Source of the DNA: Methanosphaera stadtmanae | GTDB taxonomy: Archaea; Methanobacteriota; Methanobacteria; Methanobacteriales; Methanobacteriaceae | Direction of reading: 5' to 3' | NCBI GenBank assembly: GCA_015062805.1 | Contig: SUTQ01000003.1 | Span: 1-64,000, forward strand | DNA length: 64,000 nt | Shown: piece after piece, positions 26,172-36,333 of the stretch | How positions within the stretch are numbered: the stretch's first letter is position 1 | Layout of the letters: each line of letters starts with the position of its first letter | Made by a program: the position numbers and the translations under genes | The notes under the pieces: generated by a model | The model's input: only the letters and a program-made list of their open reading frames with translations | Databases searched by the model: none | Told to the model about the DNA's origin: nothing

Positions 26172-26639
26172 TTATTTAAAATTTACATTTATACTTCTTG
26201 TACCATTAGAAGAAGTATACCACTTCACCTCCGTATTATAATACCACGATTTTTTTAAAGAAACATAATGATTGTTAATATATCCATTAAAACTTACATC
26301 AAAAGGAATTTCTATTTTAATTGTTTTCTTTGTATTATCTGACAAAGTTAAAGTTGTAGAAAGATAATGTTTTCCAAAATCATAATTGTAATATAATCTC
26401 AAATCACAGGGAACATATATACTTAATGTACGCTTAGATCCTACATCTAATGAATATATTATTTTAATGTTTTTTTGAACTTCAGATAAAAAGCTCTTTA
26501 CTTCAATAGCATTGGTAACATCCTCAGTAGTTTCCAAAGAACTTATCAACAGAGGAATAGAAATGACTGACAGAATAACTATTAAAACAAAAAATATTAA
26601 AAGATATTCCAAGGCTATCTGTCCTTTAATATCCATCAT
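26172..26639 (-). CDS. Class III (archaeal) pilin-like protein
   Basis: 155 residues. The start MMDIKGQIALEYLLIFFVLIVIL is a class III signal peptide: a short charged leader, Gly-Gln cleavage site, the E-Y pair at +4/+5, and a hydrophobic helix. Peptidase cleavage would fall between Gly6 and Gln7. The rest is a beta-rich domain with Tyr and Ser. It overlaps the upstream prepilin peptidase stop by 4 bp (ATGA), so the two are coupled. Role inferred: component of an archaeal type IV-like pilus. It ends tail to tail with cysE, 3 bp away. Confidence 0.85.
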   Translation of the reverse strand: MMDIKGQIALEYLLIFFVLIVILSVISIPLLISSLETTEDVTNAIEVKSFLSEVQKNIKIIYSLDVGSKRTLSIYVPCDLRLYYNYDFGKHYLSTTLTLSDNTKKTIKIEIPFDVSFNGYINNHYVSLKKSWYYNTEVKWYTSSNGTRSINVNFK

Positions 26640-27751
26640 ATCATCTCCACCAACATAATTATTAAATCAAAGGTATTTCCAATTGAAAATGTTATAAATA
26701 AACCTACAAGAATAAATGGAGCAAAGGATAATCCTTCCTTTATTTGTATAACCTCTTGATTAAGATTATTTTTAATTAAATGTACATCTTGCAATGATAA
26801 TCCAGAAGATTTAATTCCACATACCAATTTTCCTTTATCTTTCTTTGATATAATATTTTTAAAATCAGATAAAAAAGAAGTTTTATCAAAATAATATTCA
26901 TTGTTTAGGTAATATAATGGGTATGCCAAAATCATTCCTTCTTTAATATCCTTTTTATAAACATCCCTTGTTAAAGCTTTTTTAACTATTCCTTTTGTAT
27001 ATATATTCTTTAAAGTTAAAATAAATAATAAAATAACAAAATCATAGAAATAAAACATTATATTATTTGTTAAAATCTGTTTAGCAAATATTAATATAGA
27101 TATTACACTAAAAATAACCTCTTTTTTCATTATTTGTGATAGCAAATAACTAAAAATCATTAAAATGATTATTTTTAATATAGTATGATATACATTTAAT
27201 TCTACAATAATATTATATGAAATTATCAATGAATTTAATGATAGGAATACTTCTTTAAAATCAAATGTTTCTATTAAATCACCAATTAAATTACGTTTAT
27301 CTGTAAATATTTTCACAACAACCATACAGATTACCAAAGGAATTATTGCTAAAACGCTATTAAATATTAATAAAAACGTTGGGATTTTAAATGAGACTAA
27401 CTTAAAAGGTAATTGCATATTAAATATATAGAAACTTGGAATTACATCAAAAAATTCCGGTATCAGTAAAGTGGATATTGCCGTAAATAACTTTACATCT
27501 CCACCAGCCCATACTCCAAAATACCATAATGCATATGAAAAAGAATAAACTATGATAATCGAAGAATAATAAAAAACATTGAAATTATTCAACTGATAAA
27601 AATAAATTGTTACAATAGATATTCCCATCAAAAACGAAGAAAAAGTTAACCAGTTTGGTATAATTTGACGTTTAACATCAGTATATGTTGCTATTATACA
27701 ACACATAGTTACTAATAATAATCCTAAAATTTTAATTAAATTTAAATTCAT
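26636..27751 (-). CDS. eppA-like: A24-family prepilin peptidase (EppA-like)
   Basis: 371 residues, almost all hydrophobic, with about ten membrane segments. It carries both catalytic Asp motifs of aspartic prepilin peptidases: TDVKRQIIPNWLT near residue 25 and WAGGDVKLFTAIS near residue 90. The C-terminal segment with DVYKKDIKEGMILAYPLYYL is typical of longer archaeal EppA-like enzymes. It processes class III signal peptides such as those of the pilin-like genes at 26172, 53170 and 53355. There is no Shine-Dalgarno sequence before the ATG; it may depend on a leaderless or read-through transcript. Confidence 0.88.
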   Translation of the reverse strand: MNLNLIKILGLLLVTMCCIIATYTDVKRQIIPNWLTFSSFLMGISIVTIYFYQLNNFNVFYYSSIIIVYSFSYALWYFGVWAGGDVKLFTAISTLLIPEFFDVIPSFYIFNMQLPFKLVSFKIPTFLLIFNSVLAIIPLVICMVVVKIFTDKRNLIGDLIETFDFKEVFLSLNSLIISYNIIVELNVYHTILKIIILMIFSYLLSQIMKKEVIFSVISILIFAKQILTNNIMFYFYDFVILLFILTLKNIYTKGIVKKALTRDVYKKDIKEGMILAYPLYYLNNEYYFDKTSFLSDFKNIISKKDKGKLVCGIKSSGLSLQDVHLIKNNLNQEVIQIKEGLSFAPFILVGLFITFSIGNTFDLIIMLVEMI

Positions 27752-27781
27752 AATGTATTTCTAAAAAAAAGGGAAGAAGGA

Positions 27782-29383
27782 TTAAATATTGTTATTTTTA
27801 TTATCTTTAGCTGCTTTAATGAAAGATTTGAATATTGGATGAGGAGAATTTGGTCTTGATTTGAATTCTGGATGGAATTGACAACCTAAGAACCATGGAT
27901 GATCTTTTAATTCTATCATTTCAACTAAGAAATCATCAGGAGAAGTACCCGAAATTATTGCACCATAACCTGTTAAAACATCACGATATTCATTGTTAAC
28001 TTCATATCTATGTCTATGTCTTTCAGAAACTTGTTCTTCTTTATATGCTTCATAAGCAATTGTTCCTTCTTTGATTTTACATGGATATGCACCTAATCTC
28101 ATAGTTCCACCCATATTTTTGATTTTCTTTTGTTCTTCCATCATATCTATTACTGGACATGGACAATTCTCATCAAACTCGGTACTGTTAGCTTCGGGAT
28201 TACCATTTAATTGTGCAATTGCTATAGACATTGCATGTAAACCTAGACAGATACCAAATATTGGAATATTGTTTTGTATAGCATATTTTACTGTTTCAAT
28301 TTTTCCACTAATACCTCTTTCACCAAATCCACCCGGTATTAATAATCCATCATATTTTGAAAGTGTTTCTAAATTAAATTCATTGTCTGCTTTAATCCAA
28401 TCAATTTCTACTTTAACTTTATTTGCAGCTCCAGCATGTTTTAATGCTTCTCTAATACTGATATATGCATCTTCCAATTCTATATACTTACCAACTACAG
28501 CGATTTTAACTTTAGGAGATTCGATTTTTAAATCTTCAACTATTTGACTCCATTCATATAAATCTGCTTTATCTGGAATTTCTAATCCTAAACGGTTAAG
28601 GACAATTTGACCAACATTTTCAGCATACATGGTTAATGGAACTTCATAGATTGAATGAGCATCAGGGGTATTAATTACTGCCTCTTTAGGTACATCACAG
28701 AAATGTGCAATTTTTTCTTTAAGATGATCATCAAGTAATAATTCAGATCTACATACTATCATATCTGGATTGATTCCTAAACCTCTAAGTTCTTTGGTAC
28801 TATGTTGTGTTGGTTTAGTTTTAAATTCCTTAGCTGCTTTAAGATATGGAACATATGTTACATGTACAAACATACAGTTTTCATGTCCTTCTTCATTTTT
28901 AAGTTGACGAACAGCTTCTATAAATGGTTGGCTTTCAATATCTCCTACTGTTCCACCAACTTCCACCATTACAACCTCGGCTCTTGTTTTATCTGCAACA
29001 GTTCTAATCATTAATTTAATTTCATCAGTAATATGAGGAATAATTTGAACACAAGACCCTAAATATTCTCCTTTTCTTTCTTTTTCAATGACAGATGAGT
29101 AAACTTTACCTGTTGTAATGTTAGCTTTTCCAGAAAGTTCTGTATCAAGGAATCTTTCATAATGACCCAAATCCAAGTCACATTCCATTCCATCCTCAGT
29201 TACGTAAACTTCCCCATGTTGATATGGATTTAATGTTCCAGAATCCCAATTTAAATACGGATCTATCTTAATTGCGGTTACATTTACTCCATATGATCTT
29301 AATATTCTTCCTATTGATGCTGAAGTAATTCCTTTACCTATGGAACTAACAACACCACCAGTTACTACAATATATTTTGACAA
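27782..29383 (-). CDS. pyrG: CTP synthase
   Basis: 533 residues, full length. Amidoligase domain: [23 protein letters not shown] (P-loop), [37 protein letters not shown]. Glutaminase domain: [20 protein letters not shown] with the nucleophile Cys, and HPEFKSRP. It converts UTP to CTP using glutamine. The start is a TTG, with GGGAAGAATGGT upstream. The T-run at 27765-27773 after its stop lies just before eppA. Confidence 0.98.
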   Translation of the reverse strand: MSKYIVVTGGVVSSIGKGITSASIGRILRSYGVNVTAIKIDPYLNWDSGTLNPYQHGEVYVTEDGMECDLDLGHYERFLDTELSGKANITTGKVYSSVIEKERKGEYLGSCVQIIPHITDEIKLMIRTVADKTRAEVVMVEVGGTVGDIESQPFIEAVRQLKNEEGHENCMFVHVTYVPYLKAAKEFKTKPTQHSTKELRGLGINPDMIVCRSELLLDDHLKEKIAHFCDVPKEAVINTPDAHSIYEVPLTMYAENVGQIVLNRLGLEIPDKADLYEWSQIVEDLKIESPKVKIAVVGKYIELEDAYISIREALKHAGAANKVKVEIDWIKADNEFNLETLSKYDGLLIPGGFGERGISGKIETVKYAIQNNIPIFGICLGLHAMSIAIAQLNGNPEANSTEFDENCPCPVIDMMEEQKKIKNMGGTMRLGAYPCKIKEGTIAYEAYKEEQVSERHRHRYEVNNEYRDVLTGYGAIISGTSPDDFLVEMIELKDHPWFLGCQFHPEFKSRPNSPHPIFKSFIKAAKDNKNNNI

Positions 29384-29723
29384 TTTACCATTCTTCCCTT
29401 AAAATGTTATAAAATTATCAACATAATTATTATATTTTAAACAATATGATAATTATTATTATATAATTTGTTTATTTTACAATATAAAATTTTATAAATT
29501 TTATAAAATATTTAATATAATATTAATTATATTTTTAATCTTATTTAGAGTTTTCATTCAGAAAGATAGAAGAATATTTACAAAAATACAATTAACAATT
29601 TTTTTATTTATTTTTAATAAATTTTTAGATGAAATACAAGGAAAATAATAAAAAAACATTATTATAAAGAAAAAATGAAAATTATAGTAAAAATATATAA
29701 ATAGTTAAAACATATAGTATACT
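29384..29723. promoter_or_regulatory. Divergent region between pyrG and padR-like gene
   Basis: 340 bp with no gene. TATATAA at 29694-29700 lies 24-30 bp before the ATG at 29724, the right distance for an archaeal promoter with a leaderless message. The palindrome at 29714-29725 is separate. Nothing else recognised. Confidence 0.5.
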
Positions 29724-29725
29724 AT
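29714..29725. promoter_or_regulatory. Perfect 12-bp palindrome over the PadR-type start codon
   Basis: ATAGTATACTAT overlaps the first two bases of the ATG at 29724 and sits at the expected transcription start. A regulator bound here would block its own promoter. This resembles PadR operators, which are often short palindromes rich in AT. Confidence 0.55.
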
Positions 29726-30164
29726 GAATGATATAACTAACAATGAACATATCAGCAAAAAATATGAAGAAACATTATTTTTGCTAAAAGATAAAGGTAT
29801 TGTATTTAAAGGCGTTAGCAAGGCATTTTCTAGTTTTTTAGTTTTATGGTTTTTATCTAAACAAGATATGCACGGATATTTACTTATGAAAAAAATTGAT
29901 GAATTCTTTAGTCCACAAATAGATATAGGACTAATGAAATCTACAAAAGCAAATAAAATTTATCCCTTATTAAAAAATATGAAAAATCAAGGATTAATTG
30001 AATCCTATGCTGGAGTTCATAAAAAAAAAGAAGTCAAAATTTACAGACTAACTCCAGAAGGAAAACATGTTTATGAATTGATTGTAGATGAATTTTCTCA
30101 CAATAGAAAAAGAGAAATTTGGAAAGAATTAATGAACGATTTAAACTTAGAAACAAAAGAATAA
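29724..30164 (+). CDS. PadR-family transcriptional regulator
   Basis: 146 residues. A winged helix (residues 35-120) shows FLVLWFLSKQDMHGYLLMKKIDEF, KIYPLLKNMKNQGLIESYAG and KIYRLTPEGKHVYELI, the PadR signature. A 30-residue N-terminal extension (EHISKKYEETLFLLKDKGIVFKG) is unusual, and the C-terminal dimerisation helix is short. No Shine-Dalgarno sequence; the message is probably leaderless. The start overlaps a perfect palindrome. Ends 10 bp from the convergent apgM stop. Confidence 0.85.
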   Translation: MNDITNNEHISKKYEETLFLLKDKGIVFKGVSKAFSSFLVLWFLSKQDMHGYLLMKKIDEFFSPQIDIGLMKSTKANKIYPLLKNMKNQGLIESYAGVHKKKEVKIYRLTPEGKHVYELIVDEFSHNRKREIWKELMNDLNLETKE

Positions 30165-30174
30165 ATAAAATTTT

Positions 30175-31374
30175 TTATTCTTTACTGATTTTTATCATTT
30201 CGCTTAACAAAGTATGTCCAATAATAGTACCATACTTACCCTTTGACATGTCTTCAGAATAAAATTCTGTTGCATCCGGTTCCTTAATATTTGTAGAGTA
30301 AATTGCAAATGGTATTGGAGTCATTGTATGTGTTTTAATGTTAATTGGAGTTGGATGATCTGGTAAAACAGCAATTGTATACTCCGGATCAATTTCAGGT
30401 AATTCTTTTAATAATTTTTCTAAAATGATGCTATCAATGTTTTCAATAGCCCTAATTTTTTCTGGTAAATTACCTTCATGACCTGCTTCATCTGGAGCTT
30501 CAATATGAATAAACTGAACATCATGTGTTTTTAAAGATTCTAATGCATAATCTACTTTATTTTCATAGTTTGTATCAAAATATGCAGTTGCACCAGGAAC
30601 TTCTATTACATCCAAATCAATATAAGTACTTATTCCTTTTAATAAATCAACACCAGTAATTGTTGCCCCACTCATATTATATTTTTCTGGGAAGTTTCCT
30701 ATAACTGGTTTTGCACCTTGTCCCCATAACCATATCATGTTTGCAGGTAATTTACCTTCTTCAATTCTTTTTTTGTTTACAGGATGATTTTCAAGTACTT
30801 CTACTGAATCTTTCATTAATTTATTTATTAATTGTGATTTTTCATTATCTGGTTTTAAATTATTTTCTTCAGCAGATTGACCTACCACATCATGCGGTGG
30901 AGTTGACTTTAATTCTTCCATAGCCAAATCATCTATAACAAACAAGTTTCTATAACTTACACCTGGATAAAATTTACCTATGTCACCAAATTCTTCGTTT
31001 AAAGTTTCAATAAGTTCAGCCGCTTCTTCTGTTGAAATATGATCCGCTGTAAAATCATTGATTTTTCCATCTTTAACATTTATGAAGTTTAATCTGAATG
31101 CTACATCATTATCTCCTAATGATACACCCACACTAGGTGCTTCTAATGGTCCTCTTCCTTTTAACATTGAAGGATCAAATCCCATAATAGAAGTGTTTGC
31201 CACATCTGAACCAGGAGTCATCCCATCAGGAACATTTTTTGCCAAACCTGTATATCCATTTTTTGCAATAAAATCCATATTAGGAGTATTTGCTTCAACA
31301 ACTGGAGTACTTCCATTTAATTCATCCAATGGCTCATCAGCCATCCCATCTGCTATTACTATTACATATTTCAT
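30175..31374 (-). CDS. apgM: Cofactor-independent phosphoglycerate mutase (archaeal type)
   Basis: About 399 residues from [16 protein letters not shown]; the start is set at the ATG at 31374 because GTGAT precedes it and the family starts there. A GTG nine bases upstream is inside that signal. Alkaline-phosphatase fold: metal-binding IADGMAD, the nucleophile Ser in [22 protein letters not shown] and LPDHPTPI near the C-terminus. It interconverts 3- and 2-phosphoglycerate. Last gene of the run hom, NADAR-like, apgM on this strand. Confidence 0.95.
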   Translation of the reverse strand: MKYVIVIADGMADEPLDELNGSTPVVEANTPNMDFIAKNGYTGLAKNVPDGMTPGSDVANTSIMGFDPSMLKGRGPLEAPSVGVSLGDNDVAFRLNFINVKDGKINDFTADHISTEEAAELIETLNEEFGDIGKFYPGVSYRNLFVIDDLAMEELKSTPPHDVVGQSAEENNLKPDNEKSQLINKLMKDSVEVLENHPVNKKRIEEGKLPANMIWLWGQGAKPVIGNFPEKYNMSGATITGVDLLKGISTYIDLDVIEVPGATAYFDTNYENKVDYALESLKTHDVQFIHIEAPDEAGHEGNLPEKIRAIENIDSIILEKLLKELPEIDPEYTIAVLPDHPTPINIKTHTMTPIPFAIYSTNIKEPDATEFYSEDMSKGKYGTIIGHTLLSEMIKISKE

Positions 31375-31456
31375 ATTAATCACAATCTTTTTAATATTTT
31401 TTATTTTATCGTTAATACTTTATAATAATTTCTAAATTTTTAGGTTAACTTAAAAA

Positions 31457-32224
31457 TTAATAGTGAACATGTCCACACATGCAATGTTCTTCACTATCAG
31501 GGTCACCTGATAATTCCCAATCAATATCATCATAATTAGCATATACTTCTTTTAAAACATCCCTTAATTCCATAGTTGCTAGACCCAACAAATTATTTCC
31601 GACATATTTCCCATCGTCAGTTTCTTGAACACCCAATTCTAAATTATTACTTTTATAAACAATTACATTATCTTTTGTCTTGATGACTTCTTTGGTAAAG
31701 TTAATATCACTAACAAATTTATAATATATTGCGTTTAAAATAACAGTATATTTCAATTCATCCCATAATTGTGAAGATTCTTTTCTTAATTCAGATTCAA
31801 CAAGTTCTACTATCTCATTTGCTGAAGAATAACCTTTTGTTCCAATATGAAAATGTTTTGAATCATCATAAAACAACTTGTCAAACATGAAAATTATATC
31901 TTCTCGTTCATTAATGTCAAATTCATATTTGGGTTTTGCATCTTCTTTCCATAATCTAATTAATAATGGTTTTGAAGAAGAACCTAAAAAATCTTTTACT
32001 TCCTGACTTAGAGATTCGGAAGGGGTTAATTCTTTAGTAAATGTAGGAGCTTTTGGAAAAATTTTCAAATATTCCTCTTCATTTTTTACATTTTCTTTAA
32101 ATTTTAATAGATATTCTGCACCGGATCCTGATTTCCAAAATAATGATTGTTCTGGGTAAGTTGGATATTTTATCCATGGAGGTGCTATATATTTTCCTTC
32201 CCTAATAGTCATTGAAATTACCAT
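31457..32224 (-). CDS. Protein with NADAR-like C-terminal region
   Basis: 255 residues, GAGGGG before the ATG. The region from about 165 to 240 (LKYTVILNAIYYKF ... GNNLLGLATMELRDVL) has the closing pattern of NADAR/YbiA N-glycosidases (AL-x-AKF ... G-x-N-x-LG-x-x-x-MELR), which act on ADP-ribose-type or riboflavin-pathway compounds. The usual N-terminal S-N-F and E-H-Y motifs are not obvious, and the N-terminal 140 residues (APPWIKYPTYPEQSLFWKSGSG) do not match it. The protein ends EEHCMCGHVHY, a Cys/His group that could bind metal. The function is not known; the likeness is my inference from motifs. Confidence 0.5.
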   Translation of the reverse strand: MVISMTIREGKYIAPPWIKYPTYPEQSLFWKSGSGAEYLLKFKENVKNEEEYLKIFPKAPTFTKELTPSESLSQEVKDFLGSSSKPLLIRLWKEDAKPKYEFDINEREDIIFMFDKLFYDDSKHFHIGTKGYSSANEIVELVESELRKESSQLWDELKYTVILNAIYYKFVSDINFTKEVIKTKDNVIVYKSNNLELGVQETDDGKYVGNNLLGLATMELRDVLKEVYANYDDIDWELSGDPDSEEHCMCGHVHY

Positions 32225-32287
32225 AATATCCCCTCAATAATTAAATAAATAATTTTTTAAAAAAAAAGTGAAGCAGAAAACTAATAC

Positions 32288-33319
32288 TTAATTTGCATTA
32301 GCCTTTCCAATACTAATAATATCACTAAGAATTGCAGATGCTGTTTCTATTGAGCCTGCACCTACCCCTACTACTGTAACATCATCAGATAAATCGGTTT
32401 TGAAATTAATAACATTTAATGTTCCATTTACTGCAAATGGTGATCCTTGTTTAACTAACATCGGAGCTACTGTAAGTTTTCCATCTTTTGCTTCTGCAAC
32501 TAATTTAACTAGATATCCATCTTTTAATGCTAATTGAACAGCGTTGGATGTTATGTCAGATATTCCATGTAATGAAACATCATTTAAAGTTACATCCCAA
32601 CCCATTAAAGCATTTGCAATAATAACTATTTTACATGCTGCATCTAATCCTTCAACATCTTGATAAGGATTTGTTTCTGCTATACCTAACTCTTGAGCTT
32701 CTTTTAAGGTTGGTTCATATTCAGTTCCTTCATTTGCCATACGTGATAATATATAATTTGTTGTACCGTTTAAAATTCCCTGTACAGATTCAATATTATT
32801 ACCAGCTAATGATTGGCGTGCAGTATTAATAACAGGCATTGCTCCACCAACAGATGCTTCAAATCTAAATTTAACATTATTTTCTTTTGCTGCATTAATT
32901 AATGTTTTAAAATTCAAAGCTAATGGACCTTTATTAGATGTGACCACATCTTTTTTATCATTCATTGCTTTTAAAATATTAGATTGTGTTGGTTCTCCAT
33001 CATCAATATTTGTTGGTGTTGCTTCTACCAAACAATCATATTCAGCTAAATCCATTACTTCTAAACCATCAACATCACTTATCCCATGTTCAGGATAATC
33101 TTTAATTTTTCCACTTTCTTTCTTGGTATCTAAAGCTAATTGTAAGTTTAAACCATCAGAATTAACTGCAGCTCCAGATCTATCTGCAATAGCAGTAATT
33201 TGAAGGTCTAAACCATATCTTTCAATTAATTCATCATGTTTTCTTAATACAACATTAGCAACTCCTTGACCTACTGCTCCAAAACCAAGAAGACATAATC
33301 TCATTTTATTTATAGCCAT
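32288..33319 (-). CDS. hom: Homoserine dehydrogenase
   Basis: 343 residues without an ACT domain, as in archaea. [14 protein letters not shown] is the NAD(P) fold; [10 protein letters not shown] and [14 protein letters not shown] are the catalytic signatures; [17 protein letters not shown] follows. It reduces aspartate semialdehyde to homoserine for threonine, isoleucine and methionine synthesis. GGGAGATT precedes the ATG. The separate ACT-domain gene starts the same operon 14 bp upstream and probably supplies feedback control. Confidence 0.96.
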   Translation of the reverse strand: MAINKMRLCLLGFGAVGQGVANVVLRKHDELIERYGLDLQITAIADRSGAAVNSDGLNLQLALDTKKESGKIKDYPEHGISDVDGLEVMDLAEYDCLVEATPTNIDDGEPTQSNILKAMNDKKDVVTSNKGPLALNFKTLINAAKENNVKFRFEASVGGAMPVINTARQSLAGNNIESVQGILNGTTNYILSRMANEGTEYEPTLKEAQELGIAETNPYQDVEGLDAACKIVIIANALMGWDVTLNDVSLHGISDITSNAVQLALKDGYLVKLVAEAKDGKLTVAPMLVKQGSPFAVNGTLNVINFKTDLSDDVTVVGVGAGSIETASAILSDIISIGKANAN

Positions 33320-33333
33320 TGAACTAATCTCCC

Positions 33334-33822
33334 TTAAATCTCTTTAATTAATAATAATTCGTCATTATCCGCAATTTCTTGAATTTTTTGTGTAGCTTCT
33401 AAGCTTTTATTTACACTTGTTTCAATGACTATTTTACATACTGATTCCTGAAGGTTATTTCCAATGTTTAAATCAACACTAGAAATTTTTACATCATCTA
33501 ATTCATCAATTTTATGAACTGTTTGCATGATGTCACTAGTTGGAAGATTACCTAATAATAAGAAAGTCTGTTTTTCTTTTTCCAATATTCCATCTATCTC
33601 AATGATATCAACATCTTGTTGACGAATAAACTCTATTCCTTTTTCAAGAATATCTTTTGAACCATCTAAAGTGAAATGTACAGGTATTTTACCATCAGCT
33701 GTTTTATTATCATGTTCATGGATAATAGTTGATACATTTGCACCAAAACTGGAAATTGGTTGTAATATATTCACCAATTGTCCAGGAGTATCTGGAATTT
33801 CTATTAATAATTTTAATCTCAT
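33334..33822 (-). CDS. Stand-alone ACT-domain protein
   Basis: About 162 residues from [16 protein letters not shown]; this ATG overlaps the TGA of the upstream gatC-like gene (ATGA), whereas an ATG nine bases earlier would be too close to its GGG. Two ACT-like halves are visible: residues 1-80 ([25 protein letters not shown]) and 85-160 ([22 protein letters not shown]). It probably binds an amino acid such as threonine and regulates homoserine dehydrogenase, encoded next. No catalytic domain is attached. Confidence 0.85.
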   Translation of the reverse strand: MRLKLLIEIPDTPGQLVNILQPISSFGANVSTIIHEHDNKTADGKIPVHFTLDGSKDILEKGIEFIRQQDVDIIEIDGILEKEKQTFLLLGNLPTSDIMQTVHKIDELDDVKISSVDLNIGNNLQESVCKIVIETSVNKSLEATQKIQEIADNDELLLIKEI

Positions 33823-34034
33823 TTCGTCCATTTCCCTTTTTCTGCTACTACGCTACCCTGTTTATCTAAATGTGCATTTCTCAAAATCTTTTCTGGATTT
33901 TTTTCTTCCATAACATCTTCCCTTGTTCTATTAAGGTTATCCACAATGTAACGTGTTTCTTCTGAATCAGGTATTTTATCTAATACTTCTGAAAATTTAT
34001 TCAATATATTTTCTGCTTCTTTTTCAATTTCCAT
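33819..34034 (-). CDS. gatC: GatC-like small subunit of amidotransferase
   Basis: 71 residues, short. The part TREDVMEEKNPEKILRNA followed by a short tail with VVAEKGKW resembles the end of GatC (LREDE-x-x-x-EEILKNAP), the subunit that stabilises the aminoacyl-tRNA amidotransferase. The first half (EKEAENILNKFSEVLDKIP) is a helix as in GatC. AGGAGC precedes the ATG, and the stop overlaps the next start. The order asnB, gatC-like, ACT, hom matches what I recall from Methanothermobacter, but I cannot check it here. Confidence 0.6.
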   Translation of the reverse strand: MEIEKEAENILNKFSEVLDKIPDSEETRYIVDNLNRTREDVMEEKNPEKILRNAHLDKQGSVVAEKGKWTK

Positions 34035-34148
34035 AATAATAAGCTCCTAAGTATTTTTTTATTAATACACATTATTTTGTTAATGTTATTTATTATGTTT
34101 ATTTTAACTTAAATATCTTTAGAATATGATAGAAGAGTTATTTTTTGT

Positions 34149-35582
34149 TTAATAATTATCTAACAATTTTTTAAATTCATTTTTCTTCAAAATTTTCTTT
34201 TTGATAATCTTATCTATACCAGTCCCATACTGTGCAGCTTTTTTTGGTCTAAATGCAATGTCTTCCGGAACACCCATTTCATAAGCCACTTCCCTTAAGA
34301 TATGTTTCCTAATTTTATCTTCATTAGAATGCAACATGTATTTAATTGGTATTTTTGTAGCTGTTTCAATTACATTTTTATCAAGGAAGGGAACTCTTAA
34401 TTCTATAGAATTTCTCATAGTAGCTTTATCATCCCGTTCTAGGTTTACATGATACATATTATTAAGATCATGTGTTAATTCTTCTAATAATTCAGATGGC
34501 ACATCATGTTTATTTTTATATCTGTTATATCCACAGAACAATTCATCGGCACCTTGACCAGATAGAATAACTTTTTGATTGTCTTTACTTGCTAATTGAC
34601 TAGTTAATTTAATTGTCATTCCCACTCCTATTTTCATTAGATTAGTGTCTTCAATAGTATTTATTGTATCTTCAAAATGATTTTCGATAATTTCTTGATT
34701 TATTATCCATGTTTTTAGAGGCATATCTATCTCTTTAGCAACATGTTTAGCAAATTTTAAATCTTGACTATTTTCTGTACCTACAGTATATAATGTTGTA
34801 TTTACACCTAATTTTTTTAATAATATTGCTATCAAAGTACTATCTACACCAGCAGAAAATAATAACGCAACTTGACTTAACCCTTCTGTTCTTTTTTTTG
34901 TTGATTCCAACAAGTTTGTTTTAAGTTCTGTCTTTAATTCTTCATAGGATTCTTTTGATTCACATCGAGTAAAATCATCCCGGATTCTTATTAATGTATC
35001 ATTATATATTGCATATCGTGGATTTAATGAAGAAATATTGTACTTATTAATTATTTCCAATGCCTTTGATTCACTTGCAAAAGAAAATACCTTTTCATCA
35101 AAAGTGTAATGTAATGGTTTTACACCTACTTCATCCCTTAAAGCTAAGTAATCTTTATTATCATAAACACAGAATGCATAATCTCCATCCAACAAAGGAA
35201 TAGTTTTAATAACTGCTTCTTTTAAGTCATTTTCATAAAAATATTCAATCAATTTCAGAATAATTTCACAATCGGAATTAGTCTTAAAATTTTCTAAATT
35301 ATACTCAGTGATTAATTGTTTATAATTATATATTTCTGCATTTGCAACTAATACTAAATTATCACTTTTGATAGGCTGAATTTCAGTATTTCCTACAATA
35401 GATAATAAGTTATGAGCCAACATAAAGTTTGATTCATCAATATTATTAATATTATCATTAAAAAATAACTCACCATTAGCATAAATTCCTTTAGCATCCG
35501 GTCCTCTATGATTCAAAATATTTAACATTTCAAATAGTAAATTGTTAACGTTTTGTCCATTTATTCCAATTATAGAACACAT
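34149..35582 (-). CDS. asnB: Asparagine synthetase (glutamine-hydrolysing)
   Basis: 477 residues. Class II amidotransferase domain with nucleophile Cys2 (MCSIIGINGQ), LNHRGPDAKGIY and ANAEIYNY; then the PP-loop LFSAGVDSTLIAIL, GQGADELFCGYNRY and LRVPFLDKNVIE. It makes asparagine from aspartate, ATP and glutamine. It is a compact version. AAGGAATAA precedes the ATG. With hom and the ACT gene it forms an aspartate-family amino-acid group. Confidence 0.95.
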   Translation of the reverse strand: MCSIIGINGQNVNNLLFEMLNILNHRGPDAKGIYANGELFFNDNINNIDESNFMLAHNLLSIVGNTEIQPIKSDNLVLVANAEIYNYKQLITEYNLENFKTNSDCEIILKLIEYFYENDLKEAVIKTIPLLDGDYAFCVYDNKDYLALRDEVGVKPLHYTFDEKVFSFASESKALEIINKYNISSLNPRYAIYNDTLIRIRDDFTRCESKESYEELKTELKTNLLESTKKRTEGLSQVALLFSAGVDSTLIAILLKKLGVNTTLYTVGTENSQDLKFAKHVAKEIDMPLKTWIINQEIIENHFEDTINTIEDTNLMKIGVGMTIKLTSQLASKDNQKVILSGQGADELFCGYNRYKNKHDVPSELLEELTHDLNNMYHVNLERDDKATMRNSIELRVPFLDKNVIETATKIPIKYMLHSNEDKIRKHILREVAYEMGVPEDIAFRPKKAAQYGTGIDKIIKKKILKKNEFKKLLDNY

Positions 35583-35632
35583 GATAAATTATTCCTTAAA
35601 GTTTAGAAAAAAAGTTATTTTTGGGAGTTTAT

Positions 35633-35914
35633 TTAAATTACTACATAATTTAGTAACATAATCCATACCGTCATCCACATAAAGTAGAATGGTAAAACTC
35701 CATTGGATATCCATGAACCTAAACTAATTTGATCTCTTCCATATTTCTTTTCTGCATACTTTCCAAGTCCATATACAATAATAAGTGATATTAAAACTCC
35801 AAGCATTTCATTTGAAATTGGTAACAATCCTTTTATTGTAAACAAGAATGAAATTATACCTGCAATTATTCCACCTATAATGTGTTCGTAAGACATAATA
35901 CTTATTGCTTCCAT
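35633..35914 (-). CDS. Small membrane protein, EMC6/DUF5379-like
   Basis: 93 residues with three hydrophobic segments: HIIGGIIAGIISFLFTI, MLGVLISLIIVYGLGKYA and LPFYFMWMTVWIMLLNYVVI. The layout with a cytoplasmic loop EKKYGRDQISLGSWISNG resembles small archaeal proteins related to EMC6, a subunit of a membrane insertase. This is recalled, not demonstrated. GGTTGAT precedes the ATG. First gene of the run that continues with asnB. Confidence 0.5.
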   Translation of the reverse strand: MEAISIMSYEHIIGGIIAGIISFLFTIKGLLPISNEMLGVLISLIIVYGLGKYAEKKYGRDQISLGSWISNGVLPFYFMWMTVWIMLLNYVVI

Positions 35915-36333
35915 TATATCAACCGTAATTTTTTTCCATTAGTTTATATTATTATAGTATATCTTTAAGATTATTAATAAATCTTGTTATGATTAAGAGT
36001 TTTTAAAAAAGAAAAATTTAAAAAAAATAAGGGATATGATTAAATATTTCTACAAAAAACTATTATTTTCCGTTAAAATAATGAAACTAATAAATTAAAG
36101 AATATTACTCCCTAAATAAAAAATATATATAAAAAAAAAATTAAAAGTATACTTAAATAAAGTTTTATTCTTTATATTTCTTAATATTAATGAACCAATA
36201 AAAAGAATAATATGAAAGTATACATATCTACTTAAAAAATTATTTAGGTTTAAATCTTAACATTTATTAAACACACTAAATAAAATTTTTCAATCAAATC
36301 CCCTAATTATTGAACTAGAACTGAGGAACATTT
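35915..36333. other. AT-rich intergenic region before the glycosyltransferase cluster
   Basis: 419 bp, divergent promoters expected. A 20-codon frame at 36036-36098 follows AAGGGAT but looks random. No repeat or RNA structure seen. Confidence 0.45.

Noticed and set aside
36036-36098. 20-codon frame after AAGGGAT
   Set aside because: Too short and low-complexity to support; no conserved pattern.
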